Source: DASRAU01 sp036005805
GTDB lineage: Bacteria; Acidobacteriota; Polarisedimenticolia; Gp22-AA2
Length of the DNA stretch: 29,714 bases
Reading direction: 5' to 3'
Assembly: GCA_036005805.1 (NCBI GenBank)
Contig: DASYQE010000144.1
Location: 1 to 29,714, forward strand
Made by a program: the position numbers and the translations under genes. The notes beneath the pieces are model-generated. The model did not search any database. It saw only the letters and a list, made by a program, of their open reading frames with translations, and was not told the origin of the DNA. Positions 6,986 to 15,114 of the stretch are shown in pieces. Numbering within the stretch: the first letter of the stretch is position 1; every line of letters starts with the position of its first letter.

Positions 6986-9139
6986 CTACCCGGCGAAGCG
7001 CCCGCGCGTGCCGGCGTCGTCGCGCGACGGGCCCGAGGCCACCTTGGCCTGCGCTGTCTTGCGGCGGCGTCCCGTGCGCGCACCGGCCTCGCCGTAGTAG
7101 TAGTAGCCCAGGTAGTAGTAGTCGCGGTAGTGCGAGCGATCGAGGTCGACGTTGTTGAGCACGGCGCCGACGACGTTCGGGCTGACCTTGCGCAGCGTGA
7201 CGATGGAGCGGCGGATGAGCTCCTTGTCGTTGCCGTTGTGCTTGATCACGAACATCACGAGGTCGCACATCGACGCGAGGATCGAGGCGTCCGCCAGCGA
7301 CACCACCGGCGGCGAGTCGATCAGGACCCAGTCGAAGCGGCGCTTCAGCTCCTGCAGGAGGCCGGTGAAGCGATCGTGGCCGAAGACCTCGGCCGGATTC
7401 GGCGGAATCGGCCCGCAGGTGATGGCGGACAGGTTCGGCGTCGACGTCGGCTTGAGATAGGCGTTCAGGTCGTCGTCGGGCGACAGGATGTAGTTGGTGA
7501 CCCCGTGCTCGCGCGCCACGTCGAGCCGCTGGTGGATGGTCGGGCGGCGCAGGTCGCAGTCCACGATGACGACGCGCTCCCCCGCCGAGGCCAGGGTCCG
7601 CGCCAGCTGCACGGTCGTCTGGCTCTTGCCTTCCTGCGGTCCGGCGCTGGTGACCAGCACGGCGTTGGTGGTGCGTGCCTTGCGCGAGAACAGCAGGCTG
7701 GTGCGCAGCGTCTGATACGCCTCGCGCACCGCGTTGCGCGTCGCCTCGGTGTCGCGCGGCACGATCGCCAGGAGGTTGAGCCCGAGGAACTGCTCCACGT
7801 CCTCGCTGGTGCGGATGGTGTTGTCGAGGTAGTCGAGGAAGAAAACCGCCGCGATCCCGAGCAGCAGCGCCAGGAGCATCCCCGCCGCCATGTTCAGCAC
7901 CGTGCGCGGCTTCACCGCCACCTTGGGCACCGGGGCGCGATCCAGGATGCGCAGGTTGTTGGTCATCAGGCTGGCGCTGATGTCGATCTCCTTCATCCGG
8001 CTGCTGATCAGGTCGTAGATCCGCTTGGCCTCGGTCGCCTCGCCGCGCAGCTGGTCGTAGCCGGTCGCCTTCTGGTTGATCTGCAGCGACTCGGACCGGG
8101 TGCTCTCGATCTCGCGCGCCAGCTCCTGCTGGCGGTCCTGGATGAGCGCGAACTCGGTCTTGAAGTTGGAGACGATGCGCTCGGCCTCGGTGTTGATCCT
8201 CTGGTTGAGCTTGTCGAGCTCGCTCTTCATCTCGAGGACCTTGACGTGCCGCTCCTTGTAGGTGATGAGCAGCTTCTGGTACTCGCGCTCCAGCCCGACG
8301 CGCTCGTGCGTCAGCTCCTGCACCGTCTTGTCGGCGCTGATCTCCGGGATGCTGTCGAACGATCCGCCCGATTTCCGCACCTGGTCCACCTGGCGCAGCA
8401 GGCTCTCGAGGGTCCCCTTGCGCACCTGGGTCCGGGTCAGCTCCTCCTGGAAGGTGGAGAGCTTGTCGTTGGTGATCTTCTGCTGGTTCTCCGGCACGTA
8501 GAGGTTCGCCTTCTCGGCGAACTCGAAGGTGTCCTTCTGCGTGTCCGCCAGGCGGGTGCGCAGCGGCTCGATCTCCTTGAGGAGCGACTGCACCGCGGTC
8601 GAGGCGGCCTCCACGCCGAGCTCGAGGTTGCGATCCACGTAGGCCTCGGCCACCGTGTTGGTCCAGGTGGCGACCTCCTCGGGATTGGTCCCCTCGAGGG
8701 AGATCTCGACGATGCCGGTGTCCTTGATCGGCTCGATGTGCACCATGCTGCGGAAGGCTTCGATGGGATCGCTGGCCTTCTGGAACATCGGGTGGTTGTA
8801 GAGGTCGAGGCGATCGAAGACGCGCGTCGCGACCGCGCGGCTGCGGATGATCTCGTACTGCGTGTTGAAGTAGCGCTCTTCGGCGATCCAGCCGAAGCCG
8901 GACCCGCCCATCTCGCCGACGTCGGCGACCGGCGCGACCTTGCGCGAGTTCAGCTGGATCTCGACCGACGCCTGGCCGCGATAGATCGGCTTCTGCGTGA
9001 ACGTGCCGATGGCGACGAGCGTGGTGATGACCACGAAGATGGCGGCAATCGTCCAGCGTCCGCGCCAGAGGATGCGCCAGTAGTCGAGGATGTGCACTTC
9101 GCGCCGGTCGGCGCCCGTGGGGGCTGGGCTGTTGATCAT
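6986..9139 (-). CDS. wzc: Polysaccharide co-polymerase / BY-kinase (Wzc-like tyrosine autokinase)
   Basis: Inner-membrane protein that controls polysaccharide chain length and export through cycles of tyrosine autophosphorylation. The 717 residues run: Wzz domain with first membrane segment at about 31-48, a long periplasmic coiled-coil region (about 180-400), second membrane segment at 414-437, then the cytoplasmic kinase with Walker A GPQEGKSQT (500-508), Walker A' VVIVDCD (523-529) and Walker B WVLIDSPP (604-611). A tyrosine cluster (Y671, Y674-676, Y679-682) is the autophosphorylation tail. Unusually, a further 35-residue basic tail (GRRRKTAQAK) follows it. The kinase and membrane parts are fused as in proteobacterial Wzc. 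The ATG at 9139 gives a natural N-terminus. Confidence 0.95.
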   Translation of the reverse strand: MINSPAPTGADRREVHILDYWRILWRGRWTIAAIFVVITTLVAIGTFTQKPIYRGQASVEIQLNSRKVAPVADVGEMGGSGFGWIAEERYFNTQYEIIRSRAVATRVFDRLDLYNHPMFQKASDPIEAFRSMVHIEPIKDTGIVEISLEGTNPEEVATWTNTVAEAYVDRNLELGVEAASTAVQSLLKEIEPLRTRLADTQKDTFEFAEKANLYVPENQQKITNDKLSTFQEELTRTQVRKGTLESLLRQVDQVRKSGGSFDSIPEISADKTVQELTHERVGLEREYQKLLITYKERHVKVLEMKSELDKLNQRINTEAERIVSNFKTEFALIQDRQQELAREIESTRSESLQINQKATGYDQLRGEATEAKRIYDLISSRMKEIDISASLMTNNLRILDRAPVPKVAVKPRTVLNMAAGMLLALLLGIAAVFFLDYLDNTIRTSEDVEQFLGLNLLAIVPRDTEATRNAVREAYQTLRTSLLFSRKARTTNAVLVTSAGPQEGKSQTTVQLARTLASAGERVVIVDCDLRRPTIHQRLDVAREHGVTNYILSPDDDLNAYLKPTSTPNLSAITCGPIPPNPAEVFGHDRFTGLLQELKRRFDWVLIDSPPVVSLADASILASMCDLVMFVIKHNGNDKELIRRSIVTLRKVSPNVVGAVLNNVDLDRSHYRDYYYLGYYYYGEAGARTGRRRKTAQAKVASGPSRDDAGTRGRFAG

Positions 9140-9195
9140 GGCGGAAATCGTATCACCAAACCCGTGCGATGCAAGGACTTTCGGGCAGTCGGGCC

Positions 9196-10494
9196 TCAGA
9201 AGACCCGGCGCGGAACGATAATGGTATCTTCCGGCTTGAGCGGGATGTCGGGCGACTTCCCGTCCTCGATCTGCTTCAGGTTGACGACGATCTTTTCCTG
9301 CACGCCGTCCTTGCCCGATCTCAGAACCGAAACCTGCCGCCGGTTCGCGAAGGGCGTCAAACCGCTGGCGACCGAGATCGCCTTGAGCACGGTCGTGCCG
9401 GATTCGAGGAAATACGGCCCCGGACGCGACACCTCGCCCCGGATGTAGTAATAATCCTTGCCGCCGATCGTCACGACGTCGTTGCGCTGCAGGACCATGT
9501 TGGACTCCCCGGTCACGTCGCCCAGCAGGTGATCCCGGTCCACCAGCAGGGTCTGGACGTTGGAGTCGTTGTCGCCGTGGCGCACGATGGAGATGCGCGA
9601 ACCTGCGTCCTTGGTGATGCCGCCGGAGGCGGCCATGAGATCGATGATCTTCATGTCCCGCTTCAGCGGATAACGGCCCGGGTTGCGCACTTCGCCCATG
9701 ATCGTCACCCACATCTTCGCGGATTCCTTCAGCTCGATGCTCACCTGGGGATCGACGATGTAGTCGCGGCCGAGGAGCTGGGTGACCTCCTCGTCCAGCT
9801 CATCGGTGGTCTTCCCCGCGACCTTGATGTCGCCGAGCAGCGGGATGTTCGCCTTGCCGTCCGAGCGAACCTCGATGCTGCGCTTCAGGTCGTCGTGGCC
9901 GAAGACCGAGAAGTCCATCTTGTCCCCGGGCCCGATCTCGTAGTCGCCGCTGCGGCGAACGGGCGCCTGTCCCCCCTGCGTCGCGCTGCCGCCCTGGCTC
10001 CCGGCGCCGCCACCGCCTCCCGCCGGCCCCCCGCCTCCGGCCGGACTTCCGCCCGGCGCGGGGGCGGCCACCGAGCCTCCGCCCGGGCGCTCGACGAGGT
10101 GCAGCCGGATGCTGTCGGCGGACTGGTCGACCGACACGAGGCGCAGCGCATTGAGAGGCAGGTGCAGCTGCAGCTTGTCGTCCCCGAGCGGGTCGATCTT
10201 CACCTCGGGAAGCCGGGCGTCACCGAGGGCGGTGCGCCGCGGGTAGTCTTCCGGACGACCCTGCCAGGAAAGCTGGACTTCGCCGGTGTCCGATCCGGGA
10301 AGGGTGAAGGTGTAGGGAGGAACCGGCGACCCGGTGCGGATCTCCAGGACCAGCGACGCGCCGTTCGGCACCAGGCGCAGGCGCGGGGCGTCCTCCGGCT
10401 GGGCCTTCTTGGCCGCGACCCCCGCCAGAAGCGCCACCACAGCGGCGGCGGCGCGCAGACCACACCCCGGGTTGGAGCGGAAGTTTCGGATCAC
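9196..10494 (-). CDS. Polysaccharide export protein (OPX/Wza family) with AMIN-like N-terminal domain
   Basis: Periplasmic/outer-membrane export protein. Residues 1-28 look like a signal sequence with no lipobox Cys at the cleavage site. About 38-135 is a beta-rich region resembling an AMIN domain, followed by a Gly/Ala/Pro/Ser-rich linker (137-176), the Poly_export domain (DYEIGPGDKMDFSVFG from 184) and two SLBB domains (from 261, TIMGEVRNPGRYPL; from 349, YIRGEVSRPGPYFL). The protein stops right after the last SLBB strand (IIVPRRVF), so it lacks the C-terminal membrane-spanning helix of E. coli Wza. The neighbouring beta-barrel gene probably supplies the outer-membrane pore. The GTG start overlaps that gene's stop (GTGA), a sign of translational coupling. 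Confidence 0.93.
   Translation of the reverse strand: MIRNFRSNPGCGLRAAAAVVALLAGVAAKKAQPEDAPRLRLVPNGASLVLEIRTGSPVPPYTFTLPGSDTGEVQLSWQGRPEDYPRRTALGDARLPEVKIDPLGDDKLQLHLPLNALRLVSVDQSADSIRLHLVERPGGGSVAAPAPGGSPAGGGGPAGGGGGAGSQGGSATQGGQAPVRRSGDYEIGPGDKMDFSVFGHDDLKRSIEVRSDGKANIPLLGDIKVAGKTTDELDEEVTQLLGRDYIVDPQVSIELKESAKMWVTIMGEVRNPGRYPLKRDMKIIDLMAASGGITKDAGSRISIVRHGDNDSNVQTLLVDRDHLLGDVTGESNMVLQRNDVVTIGGKDYYYIRGEVSRPGPYFLESGTTVLKAISVASGLTPFANRRQVSVLRSGKDGVQEKIVVNLKQIEDGKSPDIPLKPEDTIIVPRRVF
9967..10086 (-). repeat. Gly-rich low-complexity linker in the OPX gene
   Basis: Forty codons encode a flexible linker dominated by Gly, Ala, Ser and Pro (PAGGGGPAGGGGGAG in its centre), separating the AMIN-like domain from Poly_export. 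At DNA level it is an imperfect GGC/GCC-rich tract prone to length change. Confidence 0.8.
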
Positions 10495-11954
10495 AGAATC
10501 CCCATTTCGAGAGAGAAGTAGACCCTGCTCGCGGAGTAGTCGAACGACTCGACGAATCCCGCCGCGCCGAGATCCTGCACCATGTTCGAATCGCGGCGCT
10601 GGTAATTATATCCAATGGTGAATCGCATGGTCGGACGCAGGCGCCAGCCCGCCCCCAGGTCGGCGAACGCGGCGCGATCCTTCCGGACGACCCCCTGGGA
10701 CGGCAGGTACGACTCGAACAGGTCGACGTAGCCGTTGTTGTTGGCGTCCTCGGTCGGCGAGAAGGCGGACGTCATGCGGACGTCGACGGGATCGCCGTAC
10801 TCGTTCTGCTGCAACCCCAGGCCGACCTGCCAGAAGGCGGTCTGACCCACCTGGCGCGTCATCCGCAGCCGTCCTTCCAGGTTGGTGTAGAAGTTGTTGT
10901 TCAGGAAGTAGGACTGGTAGGCGTTGCGCCGAAAGCCCAGGTTGAAGTGCATGACGTCGGTGGCGTTCCACCCCAGGTTGATGTCGGCGGCGAGCCCCTG
11001 GTAGTCCCCGCCCCCTCCTCCCTTGAAGTCCATCTGCTCCCAGCCGATCGAGCCGCCCGTGGTGATGATGCCGCCCATCAGCCTTTGCAGGCCGACGCTG
11101 GTGGTTCGTGTGTCCACGTCGACGTTGCCGTAGAAATCCTGGCTGCGCTCCTGCTGGCCGTAGTCGGAGATCGACGAGAAGTACATCTGCGTCTCGGGGC
11201 TGACCTTGTAGGTGTAGCGTCCCTCGTATCCGGTGCGCGAGTAGTCGTAGAACACGGGGCCGGTGATCTGTTCGCCGGTGGTCGGGTCGGTGCCGAGCGC
11301 GACGTTGTCGAAGTCCAGCGAATAGCTGCGCGGGATGAAGGTGATGCGGTGCCGGGTGCCGAGGTCGAGGCTCAACTCGAGCGAGAGCTCCTGCAGGGTG
11401 AAGGGGACGAGGTTGAAGCGAATCTCCCCGCCCGGATCGAATTCCTGCACCTCCTGCGTCCCATCGACGAAGTGGTCGCGCAGGACGACGCTGAAGACAT
11501 CGTGGATCAGCATCGAGCCCTCGAAATCGAAGAAGTGGCTCCACTTGCTGACCTGGGCGACGTCCGCGTTGGTGTATTGGCGGTAGACCGGCGCGTACTG
11601 GAAGCGCACGCGGCTGCGGCTGAGCGGGAGGTCGATGAGGATGCGCGGAACGATTTCATACCGGCCGGTGGCGACGAGCTGGATGCCGGGAATGTTGTCG
11701 CTCTGGTAGAACAGGTTGTCGTCGTAGGAGTAGTTGAAAGAGACCGCCGGGTACAGGACAAAGCGACCGGCCGCGATGCCGGGATTGTTGTTCTGCACCT
11801 GGAAGGGAGGAGCCGAGTAGGTACCCTGCGCCCGGGCCGTCTCCGCGGAGAACAAGGCGGAAGCCGCGAACGCGGCGCAAACGAGAAACATCCGAATCGG
11901 ACCGCGAGCATCGCGACCCGCCGGAACGGGTTGGAAACTGCGGATTGTTGTCAC
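10491..11954 (-). CDS. Outer-membrane beta-barrel protein, likely porin partner of the OPX exporter
   Basis: A secreted protein of up to 487 residues. The signal peptide ends ETARAQG; the rest is alternating aromatic and polar strands (FNYSYDDNLFYQ, RYTYKVSPETQMYFSS, RFTIGYNYQRRDSN, VYFSLEMGIL) typical of an outer-membrane beta-barrel of the kind found in exopolysaccharide loci. The GTG at 11954, two bases after the capD stop, gives a positively charged n-region; the alternative ATG at 11891 leaves a signal peptide with no N-terminal charge. Residues 403-414 (DANNNGYVDLFE) match a calcium-binding EF-hand/dockerin loop inside an extracellular or periplasmic turn. The gene overlaps the OPX start (GTGA). 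Role as the export channel is inferred from context. Confidence 0.88.
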   Translation of the reverse strand: MTTIRSFQPVPAGRDARGPIRMFLVCAAFAASALFSAETARAQGTYSAPPFQVQNNNPGIAAGRFVLYPAVSFNYSYDDNLFYQSDNIPGIQLVATGRYEIVPRILIDLPLSRSRVRFQYAPVYRQYTNADVAQVSKWSHFFDFEGSMLIHDVFSVVLRDHFVDGTQEVQEFDPGGEIRFNLVPFTLQELSLELSLDLGTRHRITFIPRSYSLDFDNVALGTDPTTGEQITGPVFYDYSRTGYEGRYTYKVSPETQMYFSSISDYGQQERSQDFYGNVDVDTRTTSVGLQRLMGGIITTGGSIGWEQMDFKGGGGGDYQGLAADINLGWNATDVMHFNLGFRRNAYQSYFLNNNFYTNLEGRLRMTRQVGQTAFWQVGLGLQQNEYGDPVDVRMTSAFSPTEDANNNGYVDLFESYLPSQGVVRKDRAAFADLGAGWRLRPTMRFTIGYNYQRRDSNMVQDLGAAGFVESFDYSASRVYFSLEMGIL

Positions 11955-11956
11955 GC

Positions 11957-13861
11957 TCAATTCTGCGCGTCGATCCGCCGTTTGCCAACCAGGGGCACGA
12001 TCCGGGATTCCTCCCGCTCCTCCTCGCGTCCGTCGCCGCCGCGCGCCGGGATGTACTCGGGCACGAGCGTCCGCAGCGCCAGAAGCGCCCCGGCCGCGTC
12101 CCCCTCCTCGACCGCCTGCTCGAGCCGGGCGAGCGGCGCCGCCTCGGCGTCCGTCAGCCGCTCGACGCCGCTGAGGATCAGGATCTTCTCGTTGGAGGTG
12201 GCGAGGGCGTGCTCCGCCTCGTTGTGCACCTCCTCGTGCAGCTTCTCCCCCGGCCGCAGGCCGGTGAAGGCGATCTTGATGTCCTGGTCCGGGCGTAACC
12301 CGGACAGCTCGATGAGCTGCCGCGCCAGGTCGACGATGCGCACCGGCTCGCCCATCCGGAGCAGGAAAATCTCGCCGCCCTCCCCCATGATCCCGGCCGT
12401 CAGCACGAGCTGCACCGCCTCGGGAATGGTCATGAAGTACCGCGTCGCCTCCGGGTGCGTCACGGTGACCGGGCCGCCCGCCGCGATCTGCCGCCGGAAC
12501 GTGGGGATGACGGAGCCGTCGCTCCCGAGCACGTTGCCGAAACGCACCGCCATGAAGCGGGTGCGCTCTCCCGACAGCGACTTGACCAGCCGCTCGCCGA
12601 GCCGCTTCGTCGCCCCCATGACGCTCGTCGGCCGGACCGCCTTGTCGGTGGAGATGTAGATGAACCGGGCCACGCCCGCGGCCACCGAGGCTTCGGCCAG
12701 CCGGCGCGTCGCCAGGACGTTGTTCTTGATCGCCTCGAGCGGGTGGTCCTCCATCAGCGGAACGTGCTTGTAGGCGGCGGCGTGCAGGAGGATCTCCGGA
12801 CGCGAGGCCTCGAGCAGCGCGGTCATGCGCCCCAGGTCGAGCACGTCGCCGACCACGGCGCGGAACCGCAGCAGCGGCTGCGCCTGGCGCAGCTCGGCGT
12901 CGAGATAGAAGAGATTGTTCTCGTTGCGGTCGAGGACGATCAGCTCGGCCGGGTCCTGGGCCGCGACCTGGCGCGACAGCTCGCGGCCGATCGACCCCGC
13001 CGCCCCGGTGACGAGCACGCGCCGCCCGCGCAGCCCCTCGCGCAGGTGCTGCAGGTCGAGGCGCACCACCTCGCGCCCCAGCAGGTCCTCGATCTCCACC
13101 ATGCGGATCTGCCCGATGCGGGCGGCGCCGCGCTGCAGCTCTCCCAGCGTCGGCACGGTGCGCAGCCGCACGCCGGCTTCGCGGCAGGTCTCGAAGATCT
13201 CGAGCATCCAGGGCCGCGAGGCACGCGGCACCGCCAGGATCGCCTCGCGGATCCCGAGCTCCTCGATGCGGGCCTTGAGGTCGGCGCCGGTGCCCACGAC
13301 GGGCACCCCGTGGATGGTGGCGCGCAGCTTCGCGGGGTCGTCGTCGAGGAAACCGATCGGGTTGAACTCCCCTTCGTTGCCCTTCCGAAGCTCGCGCAAG
13401 AGCGACTCGCCGGTGTCGCCGGCCCCGATGATGAGGGTGCGGCGTCCGCCCACGCGCCGGCGCGATCCCCGCACCTCGTGCGTGAAACGCGGCAGCAGCC
13501 GGATCCCGCCGGCGAAGGCCAGCAGGAGGAACGACGCCAGAATCAGGATGGCGCGCGACACACCGCTGATTCCGCCATAGACCAGCACGACGAGCGTGAG
13601 CGACCGGTAGGCGACCGCCTGGCCGAGCCGCACCAGGTCGTCCAGCCCGGTGTACTTCCAGGTGCCCCGATACAGGCCGCAGAGCCGGAAGATGACGGGG
13701 GTAACGGCGAGGTCCAGGAGCGTGATGCCGAAGACGTGATGGTCGCGCAGCGACATCTGCGACCAGTCGAACTCGAAGCGCAGCGCCGCCGCCACCAGAT
13801 TGGCGGCGAGCACGGCGACGAGGTCGCCGAACGGAAGCACCAGGCGGCGAAGGCGATTCAC
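11957..13861 (-). CDS. capD: Membrane-bound UDP-HexNAc 4,6-dehydratase (CapD/WbpM/PglF family)
   Basis: Makes UDP-4-keto-6-deoxy-HexNAc, the first step towards QuiNAc, FucNAc or bacillosamine-type sugars. The 634 residues hold about four N-terminal membrane segments (to about 125), a first Rossmann-like domain (LIIGAGDTGES, 143-153) and the catalytic SDR domain with VTGAAGSIG (284-292). The catalytic set STDKAVRPTS (404-413) then MGATK (415-419) has Met in place of the usual SDR Tyr, the normal state for this family. RFGNVLGSDGSVIP and GLRPGEKLHEE are family signatures. It is first in its operon: a near-consensus promoter lies about 70 nt upstream. The GTG start is separated from the GGAGG site by 18 nt, which is unusually far. 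Confidence 0.94.
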   Translation of the reverse strand: MNRLRRLVLPFGDLVAVLAANLVAAALRFEFDWSQMSLRDHHVFGITLLDLAVTPVIFRLCGLYRGTWKYTGLDDLVRLGQAVAYRSLTLVVLVYGGISGVSRAILILASFLLLAFAGGIRLLPRFTHEVRGSRRRVGGRRTLIIGAGDTGESLLRELRKGNEGEFNPIGFLDDDPAKLRATIHGVPVVGTGADLKARIEELGIREAILAVPRASRPWMLEIFETCREAGVRLRTVPTLGELQRGAARIGQIRMVEIEDLLGREVVRLDLQHLREGLRGRRVLVTGAAGSIGRELSRQVAAQDPAELIVLDRNENNLFYLDAELRQAQPLLRFRAVVGDVLDLGRMTALLEASRPEILLHAAAYKHVPLMEDHPLEAIKNNVLATRRLAEASVAAGVARFIYISTDKAVRPTSVMGATKRLGERLVKSLSGERTRFMAVRFGNVLGSDGSVIPTFRRQIAAGGPVTVTHPEATRYFMTIPEAVQLVLTAGIMGEGGEIFLLRMGEPVRIVDLARQLIELSGLRPDQDIKIAFTGLRPGEKLHEEVHNEAEHALATSNEKILILSGVERLTDAEAAPLARLEQAVEEGDAAGALLALRTLVPEYIPARGGDGREEEREESRIVPLVGKRRIDAQN

Positions 13862-13882
13862 GGGATGAACACCCGATTTCCT

Positions 13883-13907
13883 CCGGCGGACAGAGCGGCC
13901 CCGCCGG
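13883..13907 (-). promoter_or_regulatory. Stem-loop in the capD mRNA leader next to the ribosome binding site
   Basis: CCGGCGG and CCGCCGG (7 bp, 11-nt loop) form a hairpin in the leader. Its downstream arm shares two bases with the GGAGG site (plus-strand 13880-13884), so folding could limit ribosome access. Confidence 0.4.
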
Positions 13908-13929
13908 GGATGCTTCGTCGGGTGGCGTC

Positions 13930-13958
13930 TGTATACGCTGGAGGGGTCCCCTTGTCAA
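13930..13958 (-). promoter_or_regulatory. Sigma70-type promoter for the capD export operon
   Basis: On the minus strand TTGACA (plus 13953-13958) is followed by a 17-nt spacer and TATACA (plus 13930-13935): a perfect -35, ideal spacing, and a -10 with one mismatch. It sits in the 119-bp gap between the GT2 stop and the capD start, giving a leader of about 60 nt. The rest of the gap holds only the leader stem-loop. Confidence 0.82.
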
Positions 13959-13980
13959 CCGAAACGCCAGATAAATCAGG

Positions 13981-15114
13981 CTATTGGCGCGGTTCCCAGA
14001 AGGGCCGATCCGTGTCGAGAACGAGGTTGTAGAGCCCCGCCATTCCGGCGGCGGTCAGCGCCAGCGCGTAGTACGGCAGATACAGAATCGTCACGCGGAT
14101 TCCCAGCCTGTCGAGCAGGAATCCCAGGAGGGCCGCGCCGTACAGCAGCCCCTGGCCCCAGGCGGCCGCATCGCGAAACGGAACCGGCAGCCAGGGTGTT
14201 CCCGCCAGGATGAGGAGCAGCCAGATCGTCCCGAACCATCTCAGGATGCGGTGGGAGACCGCCTGGTAGGCGACGAGCGGACGTCCCCCCTGCAGCGATT
14301 CCCGCACCATGGCCAGCATGCTGCGCATGCCGAACGAGGCATGACGCCGGCGACGGCGCAGCTCGGTCTCCTCCCCGACCGCCTCCTCGACGCAGCGCGC
14401 CGAGGGCTCGTAGAGGACCCGGGAGCCGGCGATGCGGATACGAATGGGGATGACGTCGTCGCAGAACATGCGCGGGTCCACGGGCTGGAACAGCATGCGG
14501 CGATAAGCGTAAATCGCCCCGTTGGCGCCGAGGAGGATCCCGCGATCGCCTTCGAGCCGCTTCACCCGGCGTTCGTAGCCCCAGTACGCCCGCTCTCCCT
14601 CGCCCGAAGCGAGCCTCCCCGGGTTCTCGTACAGGAGCTCGCCGCAGACGCAGCCGACCTCCGGGTTCCCGAAGTGCCTCGCCAGGCGCTTCAGACTGGC
14701 CGACTCGTAGAGCGAGTTGGCGTCGGACATCACCACGAGATCGCTCGTCAGCGCCGGCACGACCAGGTCGAGGCAGGCGACCTTCCCCCTGCGCCCGGAG
14801 AAGGCCGCGAGCTCGATGCCGGCAGGCGCGAAGGCGCGCGCGATCGCGTCGGTCCCGTCGGTCGATCCGTCCGACACGACGATGGTCCGCAGGCGATCGC
14901 GCGGATAGTCGAGGGTTGCGACGTTCTCGAGCTTGCGCCTCAGGATGCGCTCTTCGTTGTAGGCGGAGATCAGCAGCGTGATCGTCGGCCACGTGGCGGG
15001 TTCCGTCTGGACCGCGGGCCCGGCCGCGAGCCTCCTCCGGAAAAGGAGCGACAGCGGATACAGCACGTAGGCCTGGAGCAGCGCCGCGACCCCGAGGAAC
15101 CACAGCGCGATCAA
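13981..15114 (-). CDS. Membrane glycosyltransferase family 2
   Basis: A processive-type GT2 glycosyltransferase of 377 residues at the inner membrane. It has one N-terminal membrane segment (about 4-24), then the GT-A fold with LLISAYNEE, VVSDGSTDGT and VMSDANS (the DxD-like metal site), LLGANGAIYAYRR (acceptor region), EEAVGEETELRRRRRH (the basic segment equivalent to Q/RxxRW), and three or four C-terminal membrane segments. The donor and acceptor cannot be read from sequence. The start is an unusual TTG at 15114 overlapping the sugar transferase stop (TTGA) and preceded by GGAG at good spacing; no ATG or GTG lies near the N-terminus in frame. It is the last gene of the long operon. Confidence 0.9.
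   Translation of the reverse strand: MIALWFLGVAALLQAYVLYPLSLLFRRRLAAGPAVQTEPATWPTITLLISAYNEERILRRKLENVATLDYPRDRLRTIVVSDGSTDGTDAIARAFAPAGIELAAFSGRRGKVACLDLVVPALTSDLVVMSDANSLYESASLKRLARHFGNPEVGCVCGELLYENPGRLASGEGERAYWGYERRVKRLEGDRGILLGANGAIYAYRRMLFQPVDPRMFCDDVIPIRIRIAGSRVLYEPSARCVEEAVGEETELRRRRRHASFGMRSMLAMVRESLQGGRPLVAYQAVSHRILRWFGTIWLLLILAGTPWLPVPFRDAAAWGQGLLYGAALLGFLLDRLGIRVTILYLPYYALALTAAGMAGLYNLVLDTDRPFWEPRQ

Noticed and set aside
9140..9195. TGATACGAT as an extended -10 promoter for the BY-kinase gene
   Set aside because: It would start transcription almost at the ATG, and there is no good -35; the gene is more simply read from the capD operon promoter.
7130..9448. Very long open frame on the plus strand opposite the BY-kinase gene, and similar long antisense frames elsewhere
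   Set aside because: Composition is Arg/Ala/Gly/Leu/His-rich without any domain motif, and the opposite strand encodes a fully recognised protein. High GC with strong third-position bias makes such shadow frames common.
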